Shown: positions 44,040 to 53,124, numbered from the stretch's first letter. The stretch: 64,000 nt of DNA from Streptomyces nymphaeiformis (GCF_014203895.1 NZ_JACHJY010000003.1:62001-126000), one strand, 5' to 3'. The notes: generated by a model from the letters alone, not told the origin. Translations and numbers: made by a program.

Positions 44040-46095
44040 CCACGACCTGGTCCTCGGGATGCCAGCGCCGGACGTGCGTCTTGGGCGGGTTGACGCACAG
44101 GCCGTCTCCGTCGGAGACCGTGGCGCGGTAGCCGATGGCGACGGCGCCCTGGCGGGCGGCCGATTCGGCGACGGTGGCGAAGGACGTGGTGCGTCCGGTC
44201 GTGACGTAGTGGGCCGCCGGGCGGAGGCGCAGGGTGTTGCCGTCGGGGGCGAGGAGCTCCTCGAACACGGCGGTGAGGTGGGGGTTCTGGGAGATCTGGG
44301 TCATCAGGAGCCCGATGAGCCTGCCGCCGACGACGAAGTCGGAGCCCGGGGCCGGTGGGGCGAGGAGCCGGTTGCGGTCGTCGGTGAACTCGGTGACGAC
44401 GGGGACGCGCAGGCCGCTCGCCTGCTGCCCGGCCCGCAGATGGAGGAGGGTGACGAGCGTGCGGTCGTCCGGGTCGGTGCCGCCGGGCCGGTGGTCGGGA
44501 CCGAGGACGATCACGGTGTCGTACCGGGCGAGGTCGAGCGCGTCCGTGGTCTCGCGCAGCGTGGGATCGCCGGACCGGTGGAGCACCGAGAGACGCCCGC
44601 CGACGGTCGCGGTGACGGAGCGGATGCCGGTGAGGGTGGCGGTGCGCGGCTCGGCCACGACGTCGAGGACCGAGCCGGGCGGTGTACGGCGCGCCAGCTG
44701 GGCGGCGATCCGGGGTGCCCGGCGGTTCCATCCGAGGAGGAGGATCCGTTCGGGTCGTGCGGGGGTCGCGGGCGGTGCCTGGGCGAGCGCTGTCGGGTCG
44801 TAGGGCGCGGGGGTGACCGACAGGTGGGTCGACCGCTCGTCCTCGGCGATGACGAGGAGGGTGTCGTCGTCGAGGAGGGGGGTGGAGCGGGGCGGGTTGA
44901 GCGCGACGGTGCCGTCGGCGTGGACGATGCCGACGGCGGTGGACACCGGGCAGGCGCGGGCGGCCTCGTCGAAGGTGCGCCCCGGTAACCCCGGGTCCCG
45001 GAGGGTGTGGAACTCGTGTCCGGCGAAGTCGAGGAGTTCCTGGTGGACGAGGGAGAGTCCGGGCTGTCGTGCGCAGTCGACGAGGAGCCTGGCCGCGATG
45101 TCGTCCATGTCGAGGACGGTGGCCCGGGGCCCTCCGGCCAGGCGGGCGGCGTGGAGGAAACGGTCGTCCCGTACGGCGGCCACGACGCGCACGGGATTCG
45201 CCTCCCCCACGGCCGCGGAGAGGGACAGCAGGGACTTGACGACCTCGGTGTCGTCGCGGGGGTCGTCGCCGGGCAGGACGAGGACGCTGTCCGCGGTCGC
45301 CGGACTCACGCGCGCGAGTGCGGCGGGCTCGGTGGGCCGGCCGGTGCGGCAGACGATCCTGGTGCGGCCCGTCGCGCCGGCGGTGGCGCGGAGGTCCTCC
45401 TCCATGGCGGGTTTGTCGCGGTCGGCGAGGACCGCGATGACCCGGCGGCTCCGGTCGGTGCGGGCGGCGACGAGTTCGGAGACGACGGTGGGGAGCTGCT
45501 CGGACCAGCCGAGGACGACGGTGTGACCGCTCTCCAGGATGCGGGCGTGACCTCGGTTGAGGGCGATGATGCGGTCGGTGAGGCCGGTGGTGATGAGACT
45601 GACGAGGGTGGAGACGTAGAAGAGCGCGATGAGGGCGAGGAGTACGGACAGGGCGACGCGCAGCGGGGGGCCGACCTCGCCGCCCAGGCGCATGGTCTGT
45701 CCGGTGTTGCGCCACACCGCGGCGATCCTGGCACCGAGGGAGGCGGGGGTGCGCTGGTCGGTCCAGGCGAGGACGGTGCTGACGGGGACGACGAGCGCCA
45801 GACAGGCGAGCGCCAGCCAGCCGCAGAGTGCGGCGATGCCCCGGGTGAGGGTGGTGTCGAACCAGTAGCGGAAACGGTCTTCGGCGGAGTGGGCCCGGCG
45901 GGCGGACGGATTCGCGTCGGAGGACCGGGTTCTGACGGGGGACCAGGTCCGGTCGGAGGACCGGGTCCTGTCGGCGGGCCGGTTCCGGTACGGGGGCCCG
46001 TCAGTCCCGGCCGGGGTGTCCTCGGTCCGGCCGGGGCCGGATCCCTGTGCGGCGACCCGCTGCCCGGGTACGACCTTTTTGTCTTCTTTTCGCAC
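44008..46095 (-). CDS. CASTOR/POLLUX-type ion channel protein
   Basis: A 695-residue protein of the CASTOR/POLLUX/SYM8 family. About residues 1-75 are polar and disordered. Two membrane helices lie at about 87-110 and 146-170. The rest is a pair of RCK-like Rossmann domains: IIALNRGHARILESGHTVVL (the family's G-H-x-x-I-L-G/W block), ILLLGWNRRAPRIAAQLA, and YDTVIVLGPD. Family members gate ion flow in response to nucleotide or ion binding. The start is uncertain: GTG 46095 is used, and no clear ribosome binding site precedes it. Confidence 0.85.
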   Translation of the reverse strand: MRKEDKKVVPGQRVAAQGSGPGRTEDTPAGTDGPPYRNRPADRTRSSDRTWSPVRTRSSDANPSARRAHSAEDRFRYWFDTTLTRGIAALCGWLALACLALVVPVSTVLAWTDQRTPASLGARIAAVWRNTGQTMRLGGEVGPPLRVALSVLLALIALFYVSTLVSLITTGLTDRIIALNRGHARILESGHTVVLGWSEQLPTVVSELVAARTDRSRRVIAVLADRDKPAMEEDLRATAGATGRTRIVCRTGRPTEPAALARVSPATADSVLVLPGDDPRDDTEVVKSLLSLSAAVGEANPVRVVAAVRDDRFLHAARLAGGPRATVLDMDDIAARLLVDCARQPGLSLVHQELLDFAGHEFHTLRDPGLPGRTFDEAARACPVSTAVGIVHADGTVALNPPRSTPLLDDDTLLVIAEDERSTHLSVTPAPYDPTALAQAPPATPARPERILLLGWNRRAPRIAAQLARRTPPGSVLDVVAEPRTATLTGIRSVTATVGGRLSVLHRSGDPTLRETTDALDLARYDTVIVLGPDHRPGGTDPDDRTLVTLLHLRAGQQASGLRVPVVTEFTDDRNRLLAPPAPGSDFVVGGRLIGLLMTQISQNPHLTAVFEELLAPDGNTLRLRPAAHYVTTGRTTSFATVAESAARQGAVAIGYRATVSDGDGLCVNPPKTHVRRWHPEDQVVVIVRATPPTP

Positions 46096-46106
46096 GTCAG
46101 AAGGGT

Positions 46107-46134
46107 GCCGCCCCGCCGGCGACGGCGGGGCGGC
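46107..46134 (-). terminator. Hairpin terminator after the NPP1 gene
   Basis: GCCGCCCCGCCG (46107-46118) pairs perfectly with CGGCGGGGCGGC (46123-46134) around GCGA. It lies just downstream of the minus-strand NPP1 gene (ends 46161) and before the channel gene start. Confidence 0.75.
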
Positions 46135-46160
46135 ATCGGGGCATATTCATCCCTTCGTGA

Positions 46161-46928
46161 TCAGGCGTACGGATCGAAGGGGATCCCGGCCGGCTTGGCC
46201 TTGGCGAGGTGCGCGGCGAAGTTCCCGTCCTTGAGGCCGAAGACCGCGCTGCCGAAGTCGGCCTGGGCGAGCTTGTCGCGGATGCCCGCGGGGTAGCCGT
46301 TCCAGCCGACCAGGCTGGGGAACTGCCAGGTGTGCTGGTGGTTCTCGGGCGGTTCGTCGTTGGAGTTCGCCGGGCGGAAGCAGTGGGTGCCGATGCCGTC
46401 CTTGTGGTAGACGACCTTCGGGTGGGTGCCGTCCCAGCGGATCTTGTCGCGGCCGTAGACGTTGAAGTTGCCGTGCGCGGAGGTGGAGACGTACTGGGCC
46501 TGGTCGTTCTGCACCCAGACGACCACGTGCTCCCAGTCGTGGCGGTGTCCGCCGAGGCTGCTGCCGATCACCGCCTGGTCCTTCTCGAAGTAGAGGCCGT
46601 AGATGATCGCGCACCAGCCGTTGTTGCACTTCTCGCGCGCGTATCCGTTGGTGTTGGTGAGGTCCGAGGCGTCATGGCACTGGCCGTTGAGGGCGCCGGA
46701 CGGGTTGAGGCCGCCGTTGAGCGTCCCGTCGGGGCCGATGGCGGGGGTGGGGTAGCAGCCGTCCGTGTCGTAGTCGTAGGCGGGCTGGAAGGTCTGTTCC
46801 AGGCCGTCGGCGTTGGCGGGCAGGGCGGTGGGCGGTGCGGCGAGCGCGCTGCTCGGCAGGGCGATGATCAGCGCGAGGGCGCCGGCGAGGGCGAGGGTGC
46901 CCCTGGCGGCGTACGCGGGTGTCTTCAC
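46161..46928 (-). CDS. Secreted NPP1/necrosis-inducing-like protein
   Basis: A 255-residue exported protein. After a signal peptide (LALAGALALIIALPSSALAA) comes the NPP1 fold with the hallmark heptapeptide GHRHDWE in a GHRHDWEHVVVWVQ stretch, and four Cys in the N-terminal half. NLP-type proteins of fungi, oomycetes and bacteria can permeabilise plant membranes; Streptomyces members are often not toxic. Nothing here shows activity. GTG at 46928 follows GGGGGA. Its hairpin terminator lies just after the stop. Confidence 0.9.
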   Translation of the reverse strand: MKTPAYAARGTLALAGALALIIALPSSALAAPPTALPANADGLEQTFQPAYDYDTDGCYPTPAIGPDGTLNGGLNPSGALNGQCHDASDLTNTNGYAREKCNNGWCAIIYGLYFEKDQAVIGSSLGGHRHDWEHVVVWVQNDQAQYVSTSAHGNFNVYGRDKIRWDGTHPKVVYHKDGIGTHCFRPANSNDEPPENHQHTWQFPSLVGWNGYPAGIRDKLAQADFGSAVFGLKDGNFAAHLAKAKPAGIPFDPYA

Positions 46929-47142
46929 TGCGTCCCCCTGGGTCGGTGGGCATGGGCCGAGCGCATCTTGGCATGCACACTCCACGTACGCGAGGGTGCC
47001 CGGCCCACCGGACAAGGCTTCATCCGCCGGCCATCTCCGGTTGGCCACCCACCGCGGCACAGCCGCACCCGGGCCGGCGCTCACCACAGCACAGCCACCC
47101 CCGGCCGGTACTTACCGCGCACGGCCACCCCCAGCCCCACGC

Positions 47143-47715
47143 CTACCGCAGCGCGGCCGCGACCAGCCGGCGGACCTCCTCGGCGGCGACCGCGCCGCCG
47201 TTGACCAGGCGGTCGAACACCAGGCCGTCCACGCAGGTGAGCAGGGTGACCGTGCGCGCGCGGGCGTCCGCGAGGCCCTGGGCGGCGAGGAAGTCCTCGA
47301 CGGACTGCCGGGCCGCGTTGTCGCGCGGCACGAGGATCTCCCGCAGCTCGGGCTGGTGCACGCTCTCCAGCGCGCAGGCGTAGCGCGCGAGGGAACGCCG
47401 ACGCCCCTCCCCCGTGAGCCGCAGCCCGGCGAACGCCGTGAGCCCGGCGACGAGTTCCCCGGCGTCGCGCGGCGCGCCCGCCCGCCGCCCCGCCTCTTGG
47501 ATCTCGGCCTGGTCGCGCTCGACGAGGCGGCGCACGAGCGCGGTCAGGAGTGACTGCCGGGTGCGGTGGTACGCGGACGTCGTGCCGGGCGGCAGGCCGG
47601 CGGCCCGGTCGACCGCGCGATGGGTGAGCCCGCGCATGCCGTGGTCGGCGAGGACCTCGATGGCGGTGTCGGCGAGGAGGGCGCGCCGGGCGGCGGCGGA
47701 GGCGTGGGCGGACAT
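47143..47715 (-). CDS. TetR-family regulator, divergent from a FAD monooxygenase
   Basis: A 190-residue TetR repressor. The N-terminal helix-turn-helix is intact (LLADTAIEVLADHGMRGLTH; RAVDRAAGLPPGTTSAYHRT). The rest is the ligand-binding helical domain, ending ALR. It faces the monooxygenase at 47795 across an 79-bp spacer with two palindromes of the CTACANNTGTAG type. It therefore likely represses both genes and is released by a small molecule, possibly the monooxygenase substrate. ATG at 47715. Confidence 0.93.
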   Translation of the reverse strand: MSAHASAAARRALLADTAIEVLADHGMRGLTHRAVDRAAGLPPGTTSAYHRTRQSLLTALVRRLVERDQAEIQEAGRRAGAPRDAGELVAGLTAFAGLRLTGEGRRRSLARYACALESVHQPELREILVPRDNAARQSVEDFLAAQGLADARARTVTLLTCVDGLVFDRLVNGGAVAAEEVRRLVAAALR

Positions 47716-47723
47716 CCCTCCTT

Positions 47724-47779
47724 TCTACACCTGTAGAGGGAAGGAGTACTGTTCTTCTACAGCTGTAGAAGAACAGTAC
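47724..47779. promoter_or_regulatory. Two TetR operators sharing CTACANNTGTAG
   Basis: Operator 1 is CTACACCTGTAG at 47724-47735. Operator 2 is a perfect 34-bp palindrome at 47746-47779, with left half GTACTGTTCTTCTACAG and its complement; the same CTACA-GC-TGTAG core sits in its centre (47757-47768). Centres are 33 bp apart, close to three helical turns. The site lies in the spacer of the divergent TetR and FAD monooxygenase genes. Confidence 0.85.
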
Positions 47780-47794
47780 GGAGGGGTGTCCGGC

Positions 47795-48967
47795 ATGGAC
47801 GGCGGGAACGCGGTGGTGGTCGGGGGCGGGGTCGGGGGCCTCGCGGCGGCGATCGGACTTCGGCGGGCCGGCTGGGAGGTGACCGTCCTCGAACGCGCCG
47901 CGGCCCTCGGTGACGCCGGCGCGGGCATCTCCCTCCACGCCAACGGCATCCGCGCCCTGGACGCGCTGGGCGTCGGCGCGGCGGTACGCGAGGCCGCCCG
48001 GCCCCAGTACACGGGCGGCACCCGCGTCCCTGGCGGCGGCCGGCTGGCCCGGATGGACGGGGCCGCCCTGGAGCGGGCGCTCGGCACCCCGATCGTCGGG
48101 ATCCCTCGCGCCACCCTGCACCGGCTGCTGCGCGCGGCACTGCCCGCCGGGTGCCTGGTCGTCGGGGCGGAGGTGACCTCCCTGGATCCGGCCGCCCCGG
48201 ACCGCGTGGGCGTGGTCACCGGCGCGGGGGTACGGGAGGCGGATCTGGTGGTGGCCGCCGACGGCGTGAACAGCGCCCTCCGCACCCTGCTCTTCCCCGG
48301 CCACCCGGGGCCGGCGTACAGCGGCTCCACCGTCCTGCGCGCGATCACCGAGCATCCCGTACCGCTCGCGACCGACTTCGAGCTGACGTGGGGACGGGGT
48401 GCCGAGTTCGGGCACATCGCCTTCGCCGACGGCCGGGCCGAGTGGCACGCCGTACTCAACTCCCCGGCAGGCGTGCGCCATCCGGACCCGCTGGGCGTCC
48501 TGCGCCGCCGCTTCCGGGACTGGCACGACCCGATCCCGGCCCTCCTCGCGGCGACCCGACCCGAGGCCGTGCTGCACCACGACATCCACGAACTGGCCAC
48601 TCCCCTGCCGACGTTCGTCGCGGGCCGGGTCGCCCTGCTCGGCGACGCGGCCCACGCCATGACCCCGAACCTCGGCCAGGGCGCCTGCCAGGCGCTGGAG
48701 GACGCGGTGTCACTGGCCGCCGCGCTCGCCACCGCACCCGGCCTCGACACGGCACTGGCCCGGTACGACGCCGAGCGGCGCCCGCGCAGCCAGTCCGTCG
48801 CCCGCGCCGCCCGCCAGGCCGGCCGGATGGGCCAGCAGCTCTCCCACCCCCTCGCCGTCGCCGTGCGCAACGCGGCCCTGCGGGTGGCGCCGGACCGCGC
48901 GACGCTGCGCGCCGTCCTGCGGCACGCCGACTGGACGCCGCCGGACCTGAACCCCGAAAATGATTAG
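47795..48967 (+). CDS. FAD-dependent monooxygenase under TetR control
   Basis: A 390-residue class A flavin monooxygenase. FAD motifs are VVVGGGVGGLAAAIGLRRAG (N-terminus), the DG motif LVVAADGVNSALR, and VALLGDAAHAMTPNLGQGAC. Some members inactivate drugs, others act in catabolism; the urate/salicylate hydroxylase branch looks closest. It is divergent from the TetR gene with shared operators. GGAGGGG lies before the ATG at 47795. The stop codon TAG overlaps the operator-like palindrome of the next gene. Confidence 0.92.
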   Translation: MDGGNAVVVGGGVGGLAAAIGLRRAGWEVTVLERAAALGDAGAGISLHANGIRALDALGVGAAVREAARPQYTGGTRVPGGGRLARMDGAALERALGTPIVGIPRATLHRLLRAALPAGCLVVGAEVTSLDPAAPDRVGVVTGAGVREADLVVAADGVNSALRTLLFPGHPGPAYSGSTVLRAITEHPVPLATDFELTWGRGAEFGHIAFADGRAEWHAVLNSPAGVRHPDPLGVLRRRFRDWHDPIPALLAATRPEAVLHHDIHELATPLPTFVAGRVALLGDAAHAMTPNLGQGACQALEDAVSLAAALATAPGLDTALARYDAERRPRSQSVARAARQAGRMGQQLSHPLAVAVRNAALRVAPDRATLRAVLRHADWTPPDLNPEND

Positions 48968-48993
48968 ACGATACGTATCGTCTCGCCTACGGT
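48964..48993 (+). promoter_or_regulatory. Promoter with embedded palindromic operator upstream of the glycosyltransferase
   Basis: AGACGATACGTATCGTCT at 48966-48983 is a perfect 18-bp palindrome, of the type bound by TetR/AcrR regulators. TTAGAC (48964-48969) and TACGGT (48988-48993), separated by 18 bp, fit a Streptomyces promoter with the palindrome between the boxes. The ATG at 49001 follows the -10 by seven bases, so the transcript may be leaderless. No regulator gene for this site is adjacent. Confidence 0.65.
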
Positions 48994-49000
48994 GTTCGTC

Positions 49001-50221
49001 ATGACCAGCTCTCCCGCGCACATCGCCATGTTCTCCATCGCCGCCCACGGCCACGTGAACCCGAGCCTGGAGGTCATCCGCGAGCTCGTCGCCCGGGGCC
49101 ACCGCGTCAGCTACGCCGTCCCCGCGTCCTTCGCCGAGAAGGTCGCGGAGACCGGCGCGACGCCCGTCGTCTACGCCTCCACGCTGCCGACGGACGAAGA
49201 CCCGGACGCCTGGGGCACCGAGCTGATCGACAACCTCGAACCGTTCCTCGCCGACGCGATGCAGGTGCTGCCACAGCTCGCCGAGGCCTTCGACGAGGAC
49301 CGGCCGGACCTCGTGCTCCACGACATCACCGCCTACCCGGCCCCCGTCCTCGCCCACACGTGGGGCGTGCCCGCCGTCTCGCTGTGGCCGAACCTGGTGC
49401 CGTGGGAGGGGTACGAGGAGGAGGTCGCCGAGCCGATGTTCGCCGAGCTCAAGGCCTCGGCGCGCGGCAAGGCGTACTACGCGCGCTTCGAGGAGTGGCT
49501 CCGGGGGCACGGGGTCGACACCCACCCCGACCGGTTCGTCGCCCGCCCCCGGCGCGCGCTCGTCCTCATCCCCCGGGCCCTCCAGCCGCACGCCGACCGG
49601 GTCGACGAGTCCGTCTACACCTTCGTCGGCGCCTGTCAGGGCACCCGCGCCGAACAGGGCGAGTGGCGGCGGCCGGACGGGGCGGAGAAGGTGGCCCTGG
49701 TGTCGCTCGGCTCCTCGTTCACCAAGCAGCCCGGCTTCTACCGGGACTGCGCCGAGGCGCTCGCCGGTCTCCCGGGCTGGCACGTCGTCCTGCAGATCGG
49801 CAGGTTCGTCGACCCCACCGAGCTCGGCGAGCTGCCGCTGAACGTGGAAGTGCACTCCTGGGTCCCCCAGTTGGCGATCCTCCGTCAGGCCGACGTCTTC
49901 ATCACCCACGCGGGCGCGGGCGGCAGCCAGGAGGGGCTCGCCACCGGCACGCCCATGGTGGCCGTGCCGCAGGCGGTGGACCAGTTCGGGAACGCCGACA
50001 TGCTCCAGTCCCTCGGTGTGGCACGCCATGTGCCCATGGAGGAGGTCACCCCCGAGCGGCTCCGGGAGGCCGTGCTCGCGCTCGTCGACGACCCCGAAGT
50101 GGCGTGCCGTGCACGGGAGATCCGGGAGTCGATGGCCCGCGAGGGCGGCACGCTCCGCGCCGCCGGCCTGATCGAGGAGGAGCTCGTCCGGGCCGGCGCG
50201 GGGCCCCGGGCCGAGGCGTAG
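49001..50221 (+). CDS. Macrolide-type UDP-glycosyltransferase
   Basis: A 406-residue GT1 glycosyltransferase, similar in size and motif to the macrolide-inactivating OleD/OleI/Mgt group. The N-terminal acceptor motif is [20 protein letters not shown], with the catalytic His in AHGHVNP. The sugar-nucleotide motif is [20 protein letters not shown], then [15 protein letters not shown]. These enzymes add glucose to macrolides or flavonoids from UDP-glucose. ATG 49001 is used rather than the GTG at 48992. It follows the FAD monooxygenase but has its own promoter. Confidence 0.9.
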   Translation: MTSSPAHIAMFSIAAHGHVNPSLEVIRELVARGHRVSYAVPASFAEKVAETGATPVVYASTLPTDEDPDAWGTELIDNLEPFLADAMQVLPQLAEAFDEDRPDLVLHDITAYPAPVLAHTWGVPAVSLWPNLVPWEGYEEEVAEPMFAELKASARGKAYYARFEEWLRGHGVDTHPDRFVARPRRALVLIPRALQPHADRVDESVYTFVGACQGTRAEQGEWRRPDGAEKVALVSLGSSFTKQPGFYRDCAEALAGLPGWHVVLQIGRFVDPTELGELPLNVEVHSWVPQLAILRQADVFITHAGAGGSQEGLATGTPMVAVPQAVDQFGNADMLQSLGVARHVPMEEVTPERLREAVLALVDDPEVACRAREIRESMAREGGTLRAAGLIEEELVRAGAGPRAEA

Positions 50222-50231
50222 GGTCCGTGTC

Positions 50232-50630
50232 ATGTCCAAGACCGAGATTGACCAGGTGACCGCCGAGTTCTACGGCGCGTTCGACAACCGGGACGGCAAG
50301 ACCGCCGACGTGGACCGGATCCGGCGGCTCGTGCTGCCCCAGGGCGTCATCGTCTGCACCGCGCCCACGTTCACCGCGTACACCGTCGAGGAGTTCATCG
50401 AGCCGCGCGAGCGGCTGCTGTCCGACGGGCGGCTCGTCGAGTTCTCCGAGTGGGAGACCACCGAGGAGACGTGGATCGTGGGCGACATCGCCTCCCGGAT
50501 CGGCGGCTACCGCAAGTCCGGGGTCCTCGAAGGCGAGCCCTACGAGGGCGGGGGCACCAAGACGATGCAGTTCGTCCGGACGCCGGACGGCTGGCGGATC
50601 GCGGCCCTCTCCTGGTACGACACGCCCTGA
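50232..50630 (+). CDS. NTF2/SnoaL-like fold protein
   Basis: A 132-residue small protein of the NTF2-like (SnoaL/DUF4440) type. The pattern TAEFYGAFDNRDGKTADVDR, then VCTAPTFTAYTVEEFIEPRE and IAALSWYDTP at the end, is typical of this family (helices then a curved beta sheet). Many members are small enzymes or ligand-binding proteins. It starts ten bases after the glycosyltransferase stop, so the two probably share a transcript. The hairpin at 50639 ends it. Confidence 0.8.
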   Translation: MSKTEIDQVTAEFYGAFDNRDGKTADVDRIRRLVLPQGVIVCTAPTFTAYTVEEFIEPRERLLSDGRLVEFSEWETTEETWIVGDIASRIGGYRKSGVLEGEPYEGGGTKTMQFVRTPDGWRIAALSWYDTP

Positions 50631-50638
50631 CCTGGGGC

Positions 50639-50685
50639 GACGGCCCCGCCACCCCCTCCTTGCACGAAGGGGTGGCGGGGCCGTC
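50639..50685. terminator. Bidirectional hairpin terminator
   Basis: GACGGCCCCGCCACCCC (50639-50655) pairs perfectly with GGGGTGGCGGGGCCGTC (50669-50685) around a 13-base loop. It lies between the plus-strand glycosyltransferase unit (ends 50630) and the minus-strand SecDF gene (ends 50690). Confidence 0.85.
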
Positions 50686-50689
50686 TCCG

Positions 50690-52978
50690 TCAGACCACGG
50701 CTCCCGAGCGCCGGCGCGGCGCGGGGGCGACCGGTGCCGGGCGCGGGTGGCGGGCCTCAAGGGCCACGGCCAGCGGCATCGCCGTGAACACCGTGGACGC
50801 CATGCCCAGGACGACGCCCGCGAGCAGCGCGACGGAGAAGTCCGTGAGCGAGTCCCCGCCGAGCGCCGCGAGCGCCACCAGGACGAAGAGCGCCCCCATC
50901 CCCGTGTTGACCGTACGGGGCAGGGTCTGGGCGACGGCCCGGTCGGCCAGGTCGGCGAGCGGGACTCCCCCGCCCCGGCGCCGGAGCTCCCGCAGCCGGT
51001 CGAGGACGACGACCGAGTCGTTGACCGAGTAGCCGACGACGGTCAGCAGTGCGGCCAGGAAGACGCTGTCCACCGGCTTGCCCAGCCACGCGAAGAGTCC
51101 GACCACGAGCAGCACGTCCTGCGCCATCGCCGCCACGGCCGCCGTCGCGTACGTCCAGCGGAACCTCACCGTCAGGTACAGGAGTTGTGCCGCCACGGCG
51201 AGGCCGAGCGCGAGGAGGGCGTGGGTGCGGAGCTCTCCGCCCAGGCTCGGGCCGATCAGGTCGTCGCGCTCCACCTCCACCGGGCCGGCGACCCGGGTGA
51301 GCGCCTCCCTGATCTCCCGCTGCTCGTCGTCCCCGGTCTCCCGGACGCGTACCGAGACGTCGGTGTCGCCGGTGGTCTGCACGACGGCGTCGGGGAAGCC
51401 GGCGCGTGCGACGGCGGTACGGGCCGTGTCGGCGTCCACCGGGCGTTCGGCGGTGTACTGGACGACCCGGCCGCCCGTGAACTCGACGCCGAACTCCAGA
51501 CCCCGCACACCGATTCCGGCGAGGGCCACGAGCAGCAGTCCGGCGCAGCCGGTCAGCCAGCGGCGCCGGTGCGCCATCAGGCGGGGCACGCGGCGGGTCA
51601 GCCGGGTCCGCAGCCTGCCGAGCCCGGCCATGCCGGTCACGGTCGGCCGCCGGCGGACGGCGGGCAGGCCGAGGGCCAGGTCGGCGAACAGCCGGGTGAT
51701 CACCATCGCGGTGATCAGCGAGGTGAGGACGCCGACGGCGAGCGTCACGCCGAAGCCCTTGACGGGTCCCGTGGCGAAGACGAACAGCAGGCCGGCCGCG
51801 AGCAGGGTGGTGATGTGCGAGTCCGCGACCGCACTCCACACCTTGCCGAACGCCGTCGCGACCGGCCGTCGCAGATCCCGCCCCGCGGCCCGGCCGAGCG
51901 ACGCGTACTCCTCCCTGGCCCGTTCGAAGACCAGGACGTTCGCGTCGACGGCGATGCCGATGGCGAGGACGAAGCCGGCGAGACCGGGCAGGGTGAGGGT
52001 GGCTCCCAGGGCGACGACGGCGGCGTACGAGACGAGTCCGTACAGCAGGAGGGCGATCGTGGCGAGGACGCCGAGGAGTCGGTAGACGACGATCACGAAG
52101 AGTCCCGTGCAGGCGAGGCCGATGACGGCGGCCAGGGCGCCGGCCCGGATCGCCTCCGCGCCGAGCGTCGGGCCCACGGTGCTCTGCTCGACCGTCGTCA
52201 CCGGCACGGGGAGCGCGCCGCCCTCGACGAGCGCCGCGAGGTCGCGGGCCTCCTGCGCGGAGAAGCCGCCGGTGATCTGCGCGGAGCCGCCGCCGATGCC
52301 CGGCCCGCAGGGCACGCCCGCCTGCATGCCGGGGGCGGAGACGATCCGGTCGTCGAGGACGATCGCGACGCGGCGGGCCGGGTCCGCCGGGGCGGCGCAG
52401 GCGGCGGCGCCGGTCAGCCGGGCCCAGCCGTCCGCGGCGCGGTCGCGGAAGGAGAGGTCGACGGTCCAGCCCCGGCCGGTCGCGGTGTCGAGGACGGCCT
52501 CGGCGCCCTTGACGCCGTCGCCGGTGAGGGCGGGTGCGGCGAGGGCGAGGAAGCCGCCGGGGGCGTCGGGGTCGGCCAGGACGCGCGTGCCGTCGGCCGC
52601 GGCCGGTCCGGCCGGTCCCCGGGCCGAGCCGGTGACGGCGTGGAAGGTGAGCTGCGCCGTACGGCCGATGGTCTCGGCCGCCTGGCGCGGGTCGCGCAGG
52701 CCGGGCAGTTCGACGACGATGCGGCGCTCGCCGGAGCGGGCGAGGGAGGGTTCCGCGACGCCGAGGCCGTCCACGCGCTTGCGGAGCACCTCCAGGGCGC
52801 GGTCGGTGGCGGCGGCGTCGGCGCGGGTGGTGGGTCCGTCCTCGGTCTGCAGGACGATGCGGGTCCCGCCGCGGAGGTCGAGCCCGAGGCGGGGCGGGGT
52901 GGTCAGGGTGATCCAGAGGGAGAGCGCGACGACGGCGAGCGCGAGGAGCGCGCGCCGGAACGAGGCACGAGAGGACAT
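50690..52978 (-). CDS. secDF: SecD-SecF fusion protein translocase subunit
   Basis: A 762-residue fused SecDF. The SecD part starts with SLWITLTTPPRLGLDLRGGT and has GLPGLRDPR-type P1 region, then membrane helices with VLAIGIAVDANVLVFERARE. The SecF part starts with the segment FGVEFTGGRVVQYTAERPVD and contains GYSVNDSVVVLDRLRELRRR and GLVALAALGGDS-type helices. About twelve membrane segments overall. SecDF uses the proton gradient to help pull exported proteins. Streptomyces carry separate secD/secF genes elsewhere, so this may be a second version. ATG at 52978. Confidence 0.93.
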   Translation of the reverse strand: MSSRASFRRALLALAVVALSLWITLTTPPRLGLDLRGGTRIVLQTEDGPTTRADAAATDRALEVLRKRVDGLGVAEPSLARSGERRIVVELPGLRDPRQAAETIGRTAQLTFHAVTGSARGPAGPAAADGTRVLADPDAPGGFLALAAPALTGDGVKGAEAVLDTATGRGWTVDLSFRDRAADGWARLTGAAACAAPADPARRVAIVLDDRIVSAPGMQAGVPCGPGIGGGSAQITGGFSAQEARDLAALVEGGALPVPVTTVEQSTVGPTLGAEAIRAGALAAVIGLACTGLFVIVVYRLLGVLATIALLLYGLVSYAAVVALGATLTLPGLAGFVLAIGIAVDANVLVFERAREEYASLGRAAGRDLRRPVATAFGKVWSAVADSHITTLLAAGLLFVFATGPVKGFGVTLAVGVLTSLITAMVITRLFADLALGLPAVRRRPTVTGMAGLGRLRTRLTRRVPRLMAHRRRWLTGCAGLLLVALAGIGVRGLEFGVEFTGGRVVQYTAERPVDADTARTAVARAGFPDAVVQTTGDTDVSVRVRETGDDEQREIREALTRVAGPVEVERDDLIGPSLGGELRTHALLALGLAVAAQLLYLTVRFRWTYATAAVAAMAQDVLLVVGLFAWLGKPVDSVFLAALLTVVGYSVNDSVVVLDRLRELRRRGGGVPLADLADRAVAQTLPRTVNTGMGALFVLVALAALGGDSLTDFSVALLAGVVLGMASTVFTAMPLAVALEARHPRPAPVAPAPRRRSGAVV

Positions 52979-53124
52979 GGGGTCTCCACGGGCGGGCGCA
53001 CGGCGCGGCCGGGCGCCGCCTGTCGGGAGGGGCGCCCGGCGTCCGTGCGGGACGTACGGTCGGAAGCGCGTCGAGGACCGGCCCGTGGGCATGCCGAGGG
53101 CCCGGACGGCGACGCGGGAGGACG

